Source of the DNA: Chlorops oryzae
Taxonomy: Eukaryota; Arthropoda; Insecta; Diptera; Chloropidae
NCBI GenBank assembly: GCA_020466095.1
Contig: CM035806.1
Location: 115,424,737-115,488,736 of the forward strand
Direction: 5' to 3'
Length of the DNA: 64,000 nt
Part shown: positions 40,831-51,145 of the stretch, one piece after another
How positions within the stretch are numbered: position 1 is the stretch's first letter
Layout of the letters: each line of letters begins with the position of its first letter
The notes under the pieces: model-generated
The model's input: only the letters and a program-made list of their open reading frames with translations
Told to the model about the DNA's origin: nothing
The model's database searches: none
Made by a program: the position numbers and the translations under genes

Positions 40831-42040
40831 ATCTACAGTGATCAAGCCATAATTTTCATAATTACTATTTGTTGTAAGCCCTTCAGCGTATAACCACTAA
40901 GCAAATAACATATAGAGGTCTCAAGTAGAACAAAAAAATTGGCGGATATTAACGTTGGGTTCTAGCACCCCAAAAAGCAATTCAAGCGTTCGGAAGCATT
41001 CGGTTTTTGCTTTTGCGTTTGCAAATTGGTTTTGCTTCACATATCACAGCCAAGTCAGTACATACAATACTACAAGCGACACTCTCTAAATTTTTTGAAT
41101 TTGCTTGTAGGTATGATAAGAATATGCGGGTGCGATAGAGACAGAGAACAGTTTACATGAGTGCGACTGAAAAAGATAGAGTTTTGTCAACGACTGCTGT
41201 GGTGAACAGTTCAACAGCCCTCCAGGAAGTATGAGTAGTTAAGCTGTAGCGTCTTACTAGTTCTAATTCCACCAGCACTGGTTCTTCTTTATACCCCTGG
41301 TTATGTTTTACTCTGTACAAAATTAACATTGCGTGTGGGCTAAAAATCACTAATTGTACACTTGAACTAACGCTTTTTTAGTGATTTGGTAACCAATTGG
41401 GTAAATTGGGTATAGTAAAACACTAGTTCCTTTGAAAGATTATTGATCATATTTTGTGGTTTTTTGGTTATTTTTGTTCTACAATTTTTTTTTAGCCTCC
41501 AATACGTAATATTTAAAAGACACCGAATTATTTTTCGTGTTTGTTTTATTTACAAAAATATTTGTAATATATAAAGATAGATTTTATTTTTGATTTCGAA
41601 GCACCAACGCTCTTTGCAACAACTATATAATGGCAACTCTTATTACTGACACGAAAAATCATTTTTCCATGCAATACTAGTCGGAGCTTTATAGCCTTTT
41701 TACCCATACGGGTGTAACGATCTTTTTTCTGCCGGGGTATGTCTCAGTCTAACCAGGGTTTGATACAAGAAATTTTCTTCGTAGATGATGAACAGTAGAC
41801 GCGGTAGCTCTGCTGTAGATTTCGTACTTTTATTAATCTTCTTAATTTCTATGCATTTCTTTTCTTACAATACTAAACAATTCTTTAACATAATAAAATA
41901 ATGAAATATGCTGTTGAGGGTCAATTTCTTCTCCTCGGACGGTATAGGCGAAGTCAGCGGGCTATGGTGCGCGGTGAATCCTTCGTGTTCCTAGTCCAGC
42001 GGAAAACTCGTAACTCGATCGAGGAGGTGTTGCTTCTCGT
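40831..42040. other. No gene supported
   Basis: Includes CATACAATACTACAAGCGAC at 41072, the reverse complement of sequence at 44247-44275 beside the hAT element, so one repeat family flanks both places in opposite orientation. No coding sequence recognised. Confidence 0.45.
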
Positions 42041-42054
42041 GTCTCGCTTGATTA

Positions 42055-42830
42055 GGCGGTATAATTCGAGCCTAAGTCAATTAAACGATGAATACTGTAG
42101 CTGGGTCGATTAGGCGGTAATGCTTGTGCCTAAGTCAGTTAAACGGCGAGTCTTGTCTTGGGTACTTTAGGCGATACAACTGTTGCCTAGGTCAATAAAA
42201 CGGTGAGTTCTCGTAGCTCGGTAGGTTAGGCGGTAAAACCTGAGCCTAGGTCATTTAAACGATGAGTCTTGTGTCCAGTTCAATTCGGCGGTATAACTCG
42301 TGCCTAAGTTAATCAACGTGTCTCAGTCAAGGGAGCGTCGTGGCTAATGTCCCGTCGACTTAGCGTCACGGGCGTATCGGGGTAACTTGTACAATAGGCG
42401 CAACTGCATTCCAGCTCGAAGCGACTATGTCAAAGCTAGTACTGAGGCGCAGTTATTCAATAGCACGACTGCGTTTCAGGACGGGGCGCTATTGTCTAAC
42501 AGAATCCCAGGGCGAGGGCAGCGAAATGTCTAGGCGGGACCTGGGGTAACTTTTACAAAGGCGCAACTGCGTTCCAGCTCGAAGCGACTATGTCAAAGCT
42601 AGTACTGGGGCACAGTTATTCAAAAGCACGACTGCGTTTCAGCACGGGGCGCTATTTTCCAACCGAATCCCAGGGCAAGGGCAGAAATCAATAGGAGCGA
42701 CTGCGTTGCAGCTCTAAGCTACTATTGCTTTTAGAAAATTACTATGCGAGAACAGATCAATAGGAGCGACTGCGTTGCAGCTCGAAGCTACTATTGATTT
42801 TAAAAAAAAATTACTACGCGTGAGCTTCTG
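42055..42830 (-). repeat. Mosaic of three tandem arrays (58, 162 and 69 bp)
   Basis: GGCGGTA/GGCGATA words at 42055, 42113, 42170, 42229 and 42287 give a ~58-bp period with GCCTA(A/G)GTCA(A/G)TTAAACG. GGCGCAACTGC at 42398 and 42560 gives a 162-bp duplication. CAATAGGAGCGACTGCGTTG at 42689 and 42758 gives a 69-bp duplication. The arrays are GC-richer than the surroundings. On the minus strand they lie downstream of a TATA box, so they may be the 5' untranslated or LTR region of an unidentified element. Confidence 0.85.
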
Positions 42831-42859
42831 TTCGAAGTGCTTTGATCAACTGCTAGTCA

Positions 42860-42900
42860 GAAGATGATCAATCTTCGTCGATTGCTCTCCTTTTATAGCC
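42860..42900 (-). promoter_or_regulatory. Minus-strand TATA box promoter
   Basis: The reverse complement reads GGTGGCTATAAAAGGAGAGC at about 42885-42904, a strong TATA box, followed downstream by ATTGATCATCTTCTGACT. Transcription would run leftward through the tandem arrays. Confidence 0.55.
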
Positions 42901-43025
42901 ACCAGAGGGCTTAATGTTGCTATGTCTGCGATAGGTACTTGGTGTAGCGAGTATTCGGTATTCGCTCAGCTGACGGGGATCGTGTAACCGTTTGGGCTCC
43001 TAATGCCACATTGCGTTTTGTTTGA

Positions 43026-43280
43026 TTGATCGCCTTGGCTCCTAATAGGATTTTGTTTTTTTTTTCCTTCGCTTTCGAAATTACTTATTTACATTTTTTT
43101 TTTTTTTTTATTTTTTTTTTTGTTTTCTTTCTTCTGTGTTTTTTTTTTATTTTTTTTTTGTTTTCTTTCTTCTGTGTTTTTTTTTTTTTTTTTTTTTTAG
43201 TCGTAAATGAACAAAGTAATAAAAATAAAACAAGCCTCTAAGAAAAAAAAAATAAATTCAGTTCAAACTTAACTTTTGGA
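43026..43280. other. T-rich low-complexity stretch
   Basis: Poly-T with two copies of TTTTGTTTTCTTTCTTCTGTG at 43120-43180. Phe-rich frames here are low-complexity artefacts. Confidence 0.85.
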
Positions 43281-43603
43281 TTTTGCTAGAAGCATATTTG
43301 TCGCTAAAAATTTGCTTCGTTGCACGGGGTTACCTCGTTTATCTAGGTTTGCTGACAACCCCCGTATCAAACCGCTCGGTTTCCCATACAAAAGCAAACC
43401 CAGTCAAGTGGTGGGTTTGGCGCTAACCCAGTCCCAAACCTCGATAAGGCACAGGGTTGCATTCAATAAACTGACATATATTGTGAGAAATTCCCTGTGA
43501 AATGGCAATTTTCGTTGAATGGGGAATGAATTAAAGAAGAAGAAGAATGAGAAAAAGAATAAGAAGTTGAAGTTGAAGTCAAATCGAAGTTTTTGAAAAG
43601 GAA

Positions 43604-43839
43604 ATGAATAAGGAATTAAAAGAAAAGGTTTTCGGGGAAAAAAAGAAAAAGAAGGTGTGGAGCGAAGATGCGGAATGTGCCCTAATCGAATTGTTGGCTG
43701 AAAATATAGATGGACTACGTGGGAACAGAAAAAACGGCCATGTGTATGCCGAGATTTGTGATGAAATGGCGAAAAGAAATTTTTTCAGAGCTCCTGTGGA
43801 ATTTCGCGATAAAATTCACAATCTCACAAACAAGTATAA
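43604..43839 (+). CDS. Single exon with Myb/SANT-like (trihelix) DNA-binding domain
   Basis: ATG 43604 follows a purine-rich leader. It encodes a basic start then VWSEDAECALIELLAENIDG, LRGNRKNGHVYAEICDEMAK and PVEFRDKIHNLTNKYK. The spaced tryptophan/hydrophobic helices ending in 'KI.NL..KYK' are characteristic of Myb/SANT-like domains of Harbinger accessory proteins and of insect SANT regulators. A splice donor GTATGT at 43840 falls after the domain, and the unspliced frame soon stops (43855). No catalytic partner lies nearby. It may be a Harbinger second-ORF relic or an exon of a host-like gene. Confidence 0.55.
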
Positions 43840-43859
43840 GTATGTATTTATTTAGAAAA

Positions 43860-44267
43860 AGAAAAATGAACTGTCAAACGTAACCTCGATAAGTGCAGTG
43901 TAAAGGCGCTAGGTTTGCATTTAGGTTACGAACGCAAACCTAGGTTTCCTATGTTAGTGTAAAAAGGCTATTATACGAAGCTTTACTTCACTTTGCACTA
44001 GTTCTTTAGTTTTGGTGAAAGTACTAGTTGCATCCAGGCAATATACCTCACACTTCCTAGAGGGTAATAAGCATAGAGCTCTGCTGTGTTGAAAGTCAGA
44101 TTGTAATGTCGATGTGTGAGTTCATCTGTACACAAATCGTGGTGAAAGTCAGTTTATTTTATTTGAATGTGTTAACTGTGGGCAAAGTCAGATTGTGAAT
44201 GGGCAAAGTCGGTTTATACAAGCTCCCCTCACCCGTCTTAGTGATTTTGGGAAGTGTCGCTTGTAGT
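43860..44267. other. No gene seen
   Basis: Contains AACCTAGGTTTGCATTTAGG-type words (43908-43950) that echo CTAGGTTTGCTGACAACCCC at 43343 in inverted sense. The SANT exon may therefore sit inside a degenerate inverted-repeat element. Confidence 0.4.
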
Positions 44268-44275
44268 ATTGTATG

Positions 44276-45032
44276 CAGGGCTGCCAGATAGCCCGATTTT
44301 ATCGTCATTTGACGATTTCTTATGCCAAATATGCATTTTACCGATTTGACGATTTTTACCCCAAAAATACACAATAATTGACGTTTTTTAAATCAATCTG
44401 ACCAGGTGTGGTAGCAATAGTAAAAATAAAACAGATGGCAATCAAATTTGCACGATTCATACCATATAGAACTATAGCTGCAACTTCGGCCAAATTTTGG
44501 CGCGAGCCACCATGTGAGTGCACCTTAATAAAGGATTTTATAATGTAGATTTTGATGTAAAACTCTATTAAAAATTGAATTTAAGCAGATACTGACATAT
44601 ATGACACTCTTTTTTTTTTTTTTTTTGGGCTAATAAAATTGGCTTCGGGTCACTGTAGGTTCCATATGACACTCTTATAATTATTCGAAACTAACTGTGT
44701 CACTTTCAATCTAATCACAGCCAACTTCGCAAACTTCTGGTTTTTTGTCATTTCGTTTCCTTTCGAAAACATTTATAATTTTTATCAGCATTAACGGTGA
44801 TATCCAGTGTTAAAGTTATCGTTGCAAACAAATATTAAAAATGCTGAAAGCATACTTCTGTTATTTATCTTTTTTTGAGTGCAAAAATGAATTCAATAAA
44901 GGCAAATTTCCTTTTTAAAACATTTTTTTTTTAACTGCGTTTTTTTGACGATTTTTTAAAGTTCAATGCCGATTTTGACGATTTTTCTGTTAAAAAGTGA
45001 CGGTTTTAGACAAAAATCATCTGGCAGCCCTG
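44276..45032. mobile_element. 757-bp non-autonomous hAT
   Basis: Ends CAGGGCTGCCAGAT and its reverse complement ATCTGGCAGCCCTG. Left duplication ATTGTATG at 44268-44275. The right duplication is split by the neighbouring mariner: ATTGTA (45033-45038) plus TG at 46329-46330. Removing the mariner and one TA restores a perfect 8-bp ATTGTATG. Non-coding; T-rich tract at 44610-44628. Confidence 0.94.
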
Positions 45033-45038
45033 ATTGTA

Positions 45039-46326
45039 TTAGGTGTAGTAAAAAGAAATCCATTATTTTTGCATTAAATTGAGGGCTTTATTTAAGATAG
45101 TTAGAATGACCCGATTTAGGTCAAATATGCGCCGTTTTGTTCGATAACTTGTTGCCATTTTAAAGGTCATTTCATTATGCCTCTCTCATAGAAGCCCTCG
45201 TTCCTATTAGCAAAAAATTGAGACAGTCGAATTTCAGAAGCCTCTCTTGAAGCGAATGTTTCATCAGCAAAATTGTTCGCCATGGACAGGAACAGATGGT
45301 AATCACTTAGTGCCAGGTCCGGACTATAAGGTGGATGCAGAAGAACCTCCCAACCGAACTCCCGGAGCTTCTGGCGAGTCACTATCGATGTGTGTGGCCT
45401 GGCGTTGTCCTGATGGAACACAATTCCTCTCCTATTGGCCAAAGCTGTCCGCTTATGGGCGATTGCTTCCTTCAGACGGTCCAATTGTTGACAGTAGAGT
45501 TCCGAGTTAAGAGTTTTGCCGTATGGGAGCAGCTCATAGTAGATAATTCCCTGCCAATCCCACCAAACACACAGCAAAACCTTCCTGGCCGTCAATCCTG
45601 GCTTGGCCACCGTTTCCGCCGGTTCACCGTGTTTCGACCACGACCGTCTTCGCTTGACGTTGTCGTAAGTGACCCACTTTTCATCACCAGTCACCAACCG
45701 CTTCAGAAATAGGTCGATTTTGTTGCGGTTCAGCAGCGATTCGCAGATGGAAATTCGGTCTATGAGGTTTTTTTGCGTTAACTCGTGTGGCACCCATACA
45801 TCGAGCTTCTTTGTGTATCCAGCCTTATTCAAATGGTTCCAAAAGGTTTTTTGTGCAATCTTTAGCTCTTTTGCAATCGAAACAGTGCTAACATGACGGT
45901 CGGACTCGATAATTTCCATGATTTTATCGACATTTTCGACAATTGGCCTTCCAGTGCGTGGTGCATCCTTGACATCGAAGTTACCGGAACGGAATCGACG
46001 AAACCAAAATTGCGCATGATTGGCTGTTACAGTATCAGGTCCATAAACGCTATTCACATTTTCAGCCGCCTGGCTTGCGTTTTCTCCCTTATCGAAGAAA
46101 AACTGTAAAATGTAGCGAATTTTCTCTTTGCTGATGTCCATCTTTGACAAGCTCTCAAACAAAACTGAATCAATCAATCAAAAAAGTGTCAAAAAAGCTT
46201 TTTTAGTAGGAACTGTCATCTTTCTAATGCCCCCTAGCGGAACACGATCGGACTTATACAACGCGAGATGCAGATAAAAAACGCCATCTATTGGAAAAAT
46301 AATGGATTTCTTTTTACTACACCCAA
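45039..46326 (-). mobile_element. mariner element, 1288 bp, complete
   Basis: Inverted repeats TT(A/G)GGTGTAGTAAAAAGAA and onward at both ends, flanked by TA (45037-45038 and 46327-46328). The length is normal for mariner. It landed in the right-hand duplication of the adjacent hAT, so it is younger. The transposase gene is on the minus strand and nearly intact. Confidence 0.95.
45167..46141 (-). pseudogene. mariner DD34D transposase, one late stop
   Basis: ATG at 46141 gives MDISKEKIRYILQFFFDKGE. The paired-like DNA-binding half has ENVNSVYGPDTVTANHAQFW, FRSGNFDVKDAPRTGRP and a WVPHEL motif, followed by the catalytic half: first Asp in LVTGDEKWVTYDN, second in VFHQDNARPHTS, third in YSPDLALSDYHLF. 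This is DD34D. A TGA at 45167-45169 ends the frame about 15 codons early; legible coding continues to a natural TAA near 45120. The sequence is otherwise uninterrupted for 324 codons, so the copy is recent. SPDLA-L-SDYH replaces the usual P by L, a possible weakening. It resembles the mellifera/cecropia end of the family. Confidence 0.93.
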
Positions 46327-47588
46327 TATGAGCAAAGACTATTAAACTAACAAGATGTCACGCACCACATACAAACGAATGTCCATAGAAAATTTTTGCT
46401 ATGGCACTATCATAATGCCAGACATGAGAAGCGTGAGAGAGCAAAGCTAAAAATGTTCTCTCAATTCTGTTCTTTAAATTTGGTCTCTTATTTTACGCTC
46501 TCGTTTCATACATACATGCATATGTATGTTGATTGAATTATTTGCTGTTTGGCTGGCCAAGCGTTGAGATTTTGAATTTCGTTGCTTTCAAAGATTTTCG
46601 ATTCGTATTTTGATTTGCATTGTTATTCGTTGGCTTTTGCGTTTTTGCTGTTGTTGCTGTTGTTGTTGCGTTTATTTTCCGTTGATTGACTTAGGGTGTT
46701 TTTACCTTTGTTTAATTCTAACTTGGCTTGTTAATCACGGTTCGCCATAGACGGGCACTGATCTATTCCATGTACCACAAAAACGTGGTATGAGATATTG
46801 CAAGGTGGTTCAGCCAAATAAGGCCAACGCCTTTATAAAGCCCAAATTTTAGGAAACATATTTCTAGCACTCCCAGAATAAATATTTTTGGCATATTCTA
46901 AAGCGTTTATATTAACTTCACAAAGCAACAAAAATTGCTTCGATTGCGTAGCTGATTGAATAGTAATCTTCCAACAAAGTCGGAAGAAGTGAAAATAACG
47001 TGCTTGATCTAATTTTGCGTGAGAAGAAGAACAACGTTTTTCTAAAAGTTGTTGATAATTTTGTAAAGTCTTGATTGCCATACCGAAATTCGGACTTTAT
47101 TCAAAATGAAAAGGTTGGGAGAAAAACCTTGGCTTTGTTGTATTCCGAATTAAACGTTGTGGAAGAAATTATATTGAGTGGTCTTAATAAGGCCCACAAT
47201 TGCCACGTTGCAACTGGTTCATAAAAAAAATTTTTTTTTGCAGGCCCTTAATGGACCTTAATATACCAAGCAGTTAAAAACAATGAGAAAGAAAGCCTTT
47301 CACTGCAATGGGCAGCAAGTTAACAAAATTATTATCGATAATGCCTTGTACCTGCACTTGAATATACAACGTTGAGTTTTAAAAATATTATTTTATATAA
47401 GAAGTGCTGTGCAGAGTGTATATTTTAATTTCTATCTCAAACATCAACTACAATGAAATCAGATAATATTTTTAACTTTTTCTTTATTTGTTCGCACGTT
47501 TTTAAGGCAATCGGCATTCTGCCTTTATTTAGACATGGGGTTCCTAATATGTCAAAAAAAGCACAATTTATAAAATAAAGAAAAGATT
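46327..47588. other. No gene supported
   Basis: Contains a TGTTGTTGCTGTTGTTGTTG run at about 46645 and a minus-strand 82-codon frame (46833-47081) without motifs. GCCAAATAAGGCCAACGCC at 46814 is partly mirrored by AAGGCGTTAGCATGGCCTTA at 55326 on the other side of the LTR element, so the LTR element may have inserted into an inverted-repeat transposon. Confidence 0.4.
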
Positions 47589-48076
47589 TGTAGTATGTAT
47601 ACACACGAACACACAAACTCATTTTTCCACTTCATTCACGACATAAATGGTTTCATATGACCAAATTCTTTGCAAGCTGCACTCATTGCACGAGCAACAT
47701 ATTTTGCAGGCAGCGTCGTCGAATCGTGGGAAAGTGTTTTGTCAGCATACCTCACAAGCTAATTCAAAAGATTCTATATTTTTCAATTGTAATTCATTTA
47801 TGCTTACTTAACATATTTTTGATATAAATAAAGCTTGAAGTTCAGTTGGAACTTCAGATTGGATTTACATGCGAAACCTTTTGCTTTTCCATTCTCAATA
47901 ATTGGCGTATCTCCGCCGTATAAATATAGAGATATTGGGCGCTAGCCGCCAAATAGATTTGCGAGTCCTGCCGCTCAGCAATAGCGGGGCATAACAAAAT
48001 AAAAACCTTTAGGATATAAAGAAATAAAAACTATAAAATAAAAATATTAATTCTTCTACGCGAAGGATACACTACA
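47589..48076 (+). repeat. 5' LTR (488 bp)
   Basis: TG...CA form. It includes GATATAAATAAAGCTTG near 47820 and GCCGTATAAATATAGAGATA near 47917, either of which could be a promoter, and A-rich sequence with AATAAAAAC near the end that could serve polyadenylation. Confidence 0.95.
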
Positions 48077-48094
48077 TGGCGATCCGATCCTGCC
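48077..48094 (+). promoter_or_regulatory. Primer binding site
   Basis: TGGCGATCCGATCCTGCC abuts the LTR. TGG pairs with a tRNA CCA end; I cannot name the tRNA with confidence. Confidence 0.75.
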
Positions 48095-48544
48095 GACCAA
48101 ATTTGGATCCTTCTGATACTTTCCTTAAAAAAAAAAAAATAAAAAAAAATAAAAAATAAAAAAATTAAAATTGACAATTCCTCTGCCTAAGCAGAAATTT
48201 CCAAAAAAAAAAAAAAAAAAAAAAAAAGATTTTTATTTTAACCATAGCACTAGGAGCCTTGCCATAAATTAATGTTGTTTATCTCCACTCAATTTTAAAG
48301 CTTTGAACAAATCCATGGAATTTTTTTTATACGGTCAGACAAATTGAGATGAGAATCACATACACAAATTTTCATTAAAGTTTCAAAAAAAGACTATATA
48401 TCTATATATTTTTCCCAATATATTGTAATTGCTCTGTGTAATAGACGACTGAAGACGCTCACCGAAATATATGCTTCATGGAAAATACTTAGAAGACAAA
48501 AATCCACATTTGAGAAATACAAATACATTTCATTTCCAAAAACC

Positions 48545-48787
48545 ATGGGAACCACAAACTCTAAGCCAACAACACAATCGGGAGACCCGCAGGTTCAGAT
48601 AATCAACAATCAAAATTATCATTCAGAAGTCCTGGATCAACACGAAGTCATTTTATGGGCAATTCTAATCATTTGCATATTGAATTTAACCCTTAAAATT
48701 TATAGAATAAACAAAAAGAATAAAAGGCAAGAAGCTCTTAAAGCAGCTAGATCTGTGGCATGCCTTACTGACGTCAGATCCAACTAA
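48545..48787 (+). CDS. Small membrane-anchored ORF1 of the mdg1-like element
   Basis: ATG 48545 encodes 80 residues. MGTTNSKPTTQSG has a Gly-2/Ser context suitable for N-myristoylation, followed by a polar stretch, a clear hydrophobic helix (VILWAILIICILNLTLKIY, about residues 35-53), then a basic tail (RINKKNKRQEALKAARS). Similar short proteins precede gag in mdg1/412-group elements; their role is not established. It ends 6 bp before the gag ATG. Intact, unlike pol. Confidence 0.75.
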   Translation: MGTTNSKPTTQSGDPQVQIINNQNYHSEVLDQHEVILWAILIICILNLTLKIYRINKKNKRQEALKAARSVACLTDVRSN

Positions 48788-48793
48788 TCAAAT

Positions 48794-50135
48794 ATGGAAG
48801 CATTGACGCAAGAAATACTTACGCGTCTAAAACATAACTTGTCCAATCTCAAAAAGACCCCGACGAGAAAATACACAAAGAAAACTCTCATAAGTAGAAA
48901 GGAAGAAAATGAAAAATTGTACAACGGGCTGATCGACGCTATTAAAGACGCGGAGGAAAATTTTCAAACAGCAGCCACAAAAACAGCAAGAGAATTATAT
49001 TTTGCTATCCTCACGATTTTGAACAGCAAATTGGAAGACCATAGAAAATTAATAACATTTAAAGTCATTGCAACGTGCGTTTCGTCCTTTTTATCATTAT
49101 ACCAGAAAAATAAAAAAGAAACAAGAATGACAGAATCAAACTTCAACGTGATACAGTACACTAAGGCCATACCAGAATTTTCAGGCAAAATTTATCAACT
49201 TAATCAAATTATTTAACGCAGAAATTCCAGATAGTAAAAAACCCACTTATTTTGCATTAGTCTTCAACACCAAAATACCAGATAAAGTAAAAACAAAACT
49301 CGAATTACTTGGCACAACTGGCATAGAAAATCTAATACAAAATTTAAAGGCAATATTCAAGCCCAGAAAAACTGCAAACACTGTATTAGATGAATTATCC
49401 AGAGCAACACAAGGCCGAAAACCAATATCTAAATTCGCTGAAACCATCGAAAGTTTAATTTCGGAATTAAATTCAATACAAATTTCAACGCTGCAAACAC
49501 CAGCAGAAAAGGCAGCTATAATCAAATCAAATGATGTGATAGCCCTTAATGTGCTAAAACGAGGCATAACAAATGCTAACATAGCACAAACAATTGCAGT
49601 AAGTAGAGTCACCACTTTTAATGAGGCTCTCCAAATAGCGCAAGAATCAGATCATACGGAAGAAGCTCGTATCATGATGTATAGACAGCGCAACGGCAAA
49701 AACCAGCATAAAGGTAATCAGCAGAGGCAAAATTGTAATAGAAGACATGATAACAACAGACAGACACAACAACATCATTCGCAAAACTCAAGTCATCAAA
49801 ACAACAAAACATACAACAGACAGCAGCAATACGATCGCAGAGGAAACAACAACAACAATTACAACAACCACTTCAACAATCGCTACAACAACAACAACAA
49901 CAACAACGGTAACCGACAAGGCACGCGCGATCGTCTCGCATATCAGCAAAGTGCACAATACAACAACAACAACAATTTCCAAAATCAAAGGCACAACAAC
50001 AACAATGCTCGTGCGAATTCAAATTCGAATAACTCTCAAAGCCAAAATAATGTAAGGCATAATGCATTTTTTGTAAATGGCACAGAGCAACAGGGAAACT
50101 TGAGTACCCCCGATACCGAACAGGTAGCAGATTAG
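48794..50135 (+). pseudogene. gag: Gag of the mdg1-like element, one frameshift
   Basis: ATG 48794 starts MEALTQEILTRLKHNLSNLK. The first frame runs to 49216 (IPEFSGKIYQLNQII). Gag coding continues in another frame from about 49190 (LFNAEIPDSKKPTYFALVF, KTKLELLGTTGIENLIQNLK) to a TAG at 50133, implying a 1-bp change near the FSG motif. The capsid part resembles mdg1/412 Gag. The nucleocapsid part is extraordinarily Asn/Gln-rich (runs such as NNNNNYNNHFNNRYNNNNNN at about 49840-49905) and lacks a CCHC knuckle. The Asn tract is encoded by AAC repeats, and the reverse strand therefore shows spurious Val-rich frames. Confidence 0.85.
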
Positions 50136-50152
50136 GTCACTCGGGGAATTAT

Positions 50153-51145
50153 ATGAAAATTTTTCATTTCACTGTAAATTTTGATCACAGTAATTATGCT
50201 TATATTAAATGTAATAATAACATTCTTTCATTTTTAATAGATACAGGGGCAGATATATCATTAATTAAATATGAACATTTGTGTAATATATGCATTGACA
50301 GTAGCGACTCATGTGCAATTTCAGGAATCTCAAAGAAAGACATTGTGACTTTAGGGACATGTATTTTGCATATAAATATAGAGGATAGTGTTTTAAGACA
50401 CAAATTCAGTGTTGTAGATGATTCATTTCCTATAAGGTCAAGTGGAATTTTAGGAAGAGATTTTTTTGCAAAGTTCAGAGCAAAGATTAACTATGAAAAT
50501 TTTACCTTTTCTTTTACACATAGAGGCATCGACCACATTTTTGATTTAATTCCCAAAGAAGTTCTTCTCACTAATATAAGGAAACAAAAATATTTGTCCA
50601 CCAACGATTTAAACTTGCGATGGTTAAAGTTGAAAACGCTTTTGAATTTACAAAATTTAGACTATTCCACTAGCAAATCAATAACGGCTCTTTGCAATAA
50701 ATTTCAAAATCTATTTTATTTAAACAATGAAGAATTATCAGTTAATAACTTTTATGAACAAAAGCTAGTACTAACAGACTACAGTCCTATTTATATTAAA
50801 AATTATCGCCTTCCCCATAGCCAACTAAATGAAATCAATAAACAGGTTCAAGAACTGCTAAACAAGCTAAATAAAAAACTAGTCGATGACAAATTTCCCA
50901 TTTCAAGATTGGAGGATGTACTCGATAAATTAGAAGGTGCTAAATATTTCTCCACATTAGACATGACAAATTCATTCCATCAAATTCCGCTCAGTAAACA
51001 ATCAAGACCTTTAACAGCTTTTTCAACAAACAACGGACATTATCATTTTAAAACCGTTCCATTTGGATTAAATTTAGCTTCAAACAGTTTTCAAAGAATG
51101 TTGACAATAGCACTCTCAGGCTTAGACAATATATGCTTTATATAT
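50153..51145 (+). pseudogene. pol: Pol of the mdg1-like element, part 1: protease and N-terminal reverse transcriptase
   Basis: Start near 50153, 18 bp after gag. Aspartic protease with FLIDTGADISLIKYEHL (about 50227) and ILGRDFFAKF. The reverse transcriptase starts near 50770 (YEQKLVLTDYSPIYIKNYRL). An in-frame deletion follows: KQVQELLNK runs straight into LNKKLVDDKFPISRLEDVLD, so the usual 'IxPSxSPYxSPxxxVxKK' segment of about 35-40 residues is missing. LDMTNSFHQIPL and VPFGLNLASNSFQRML are intact. The frame is cut at 51145, within the YIDD active-site codons, by a foldback element. Confidence 0.88.

Noticed and set aside
43026..43241. 71-residue Phe-rich 'membrane protein'
   Set aside because: Poly-T tract translation.
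45247..45896. Plus-strand ORFs of 75-125 codons over the mariner
   Set aside because: Antisense shadows of the mariner transposase.
49747..50067. Thr-rich plus-strand and Val/Cys-rich minus-strand proteins
   Set aside because: Alternative frames of the AAC-rich gag tail.
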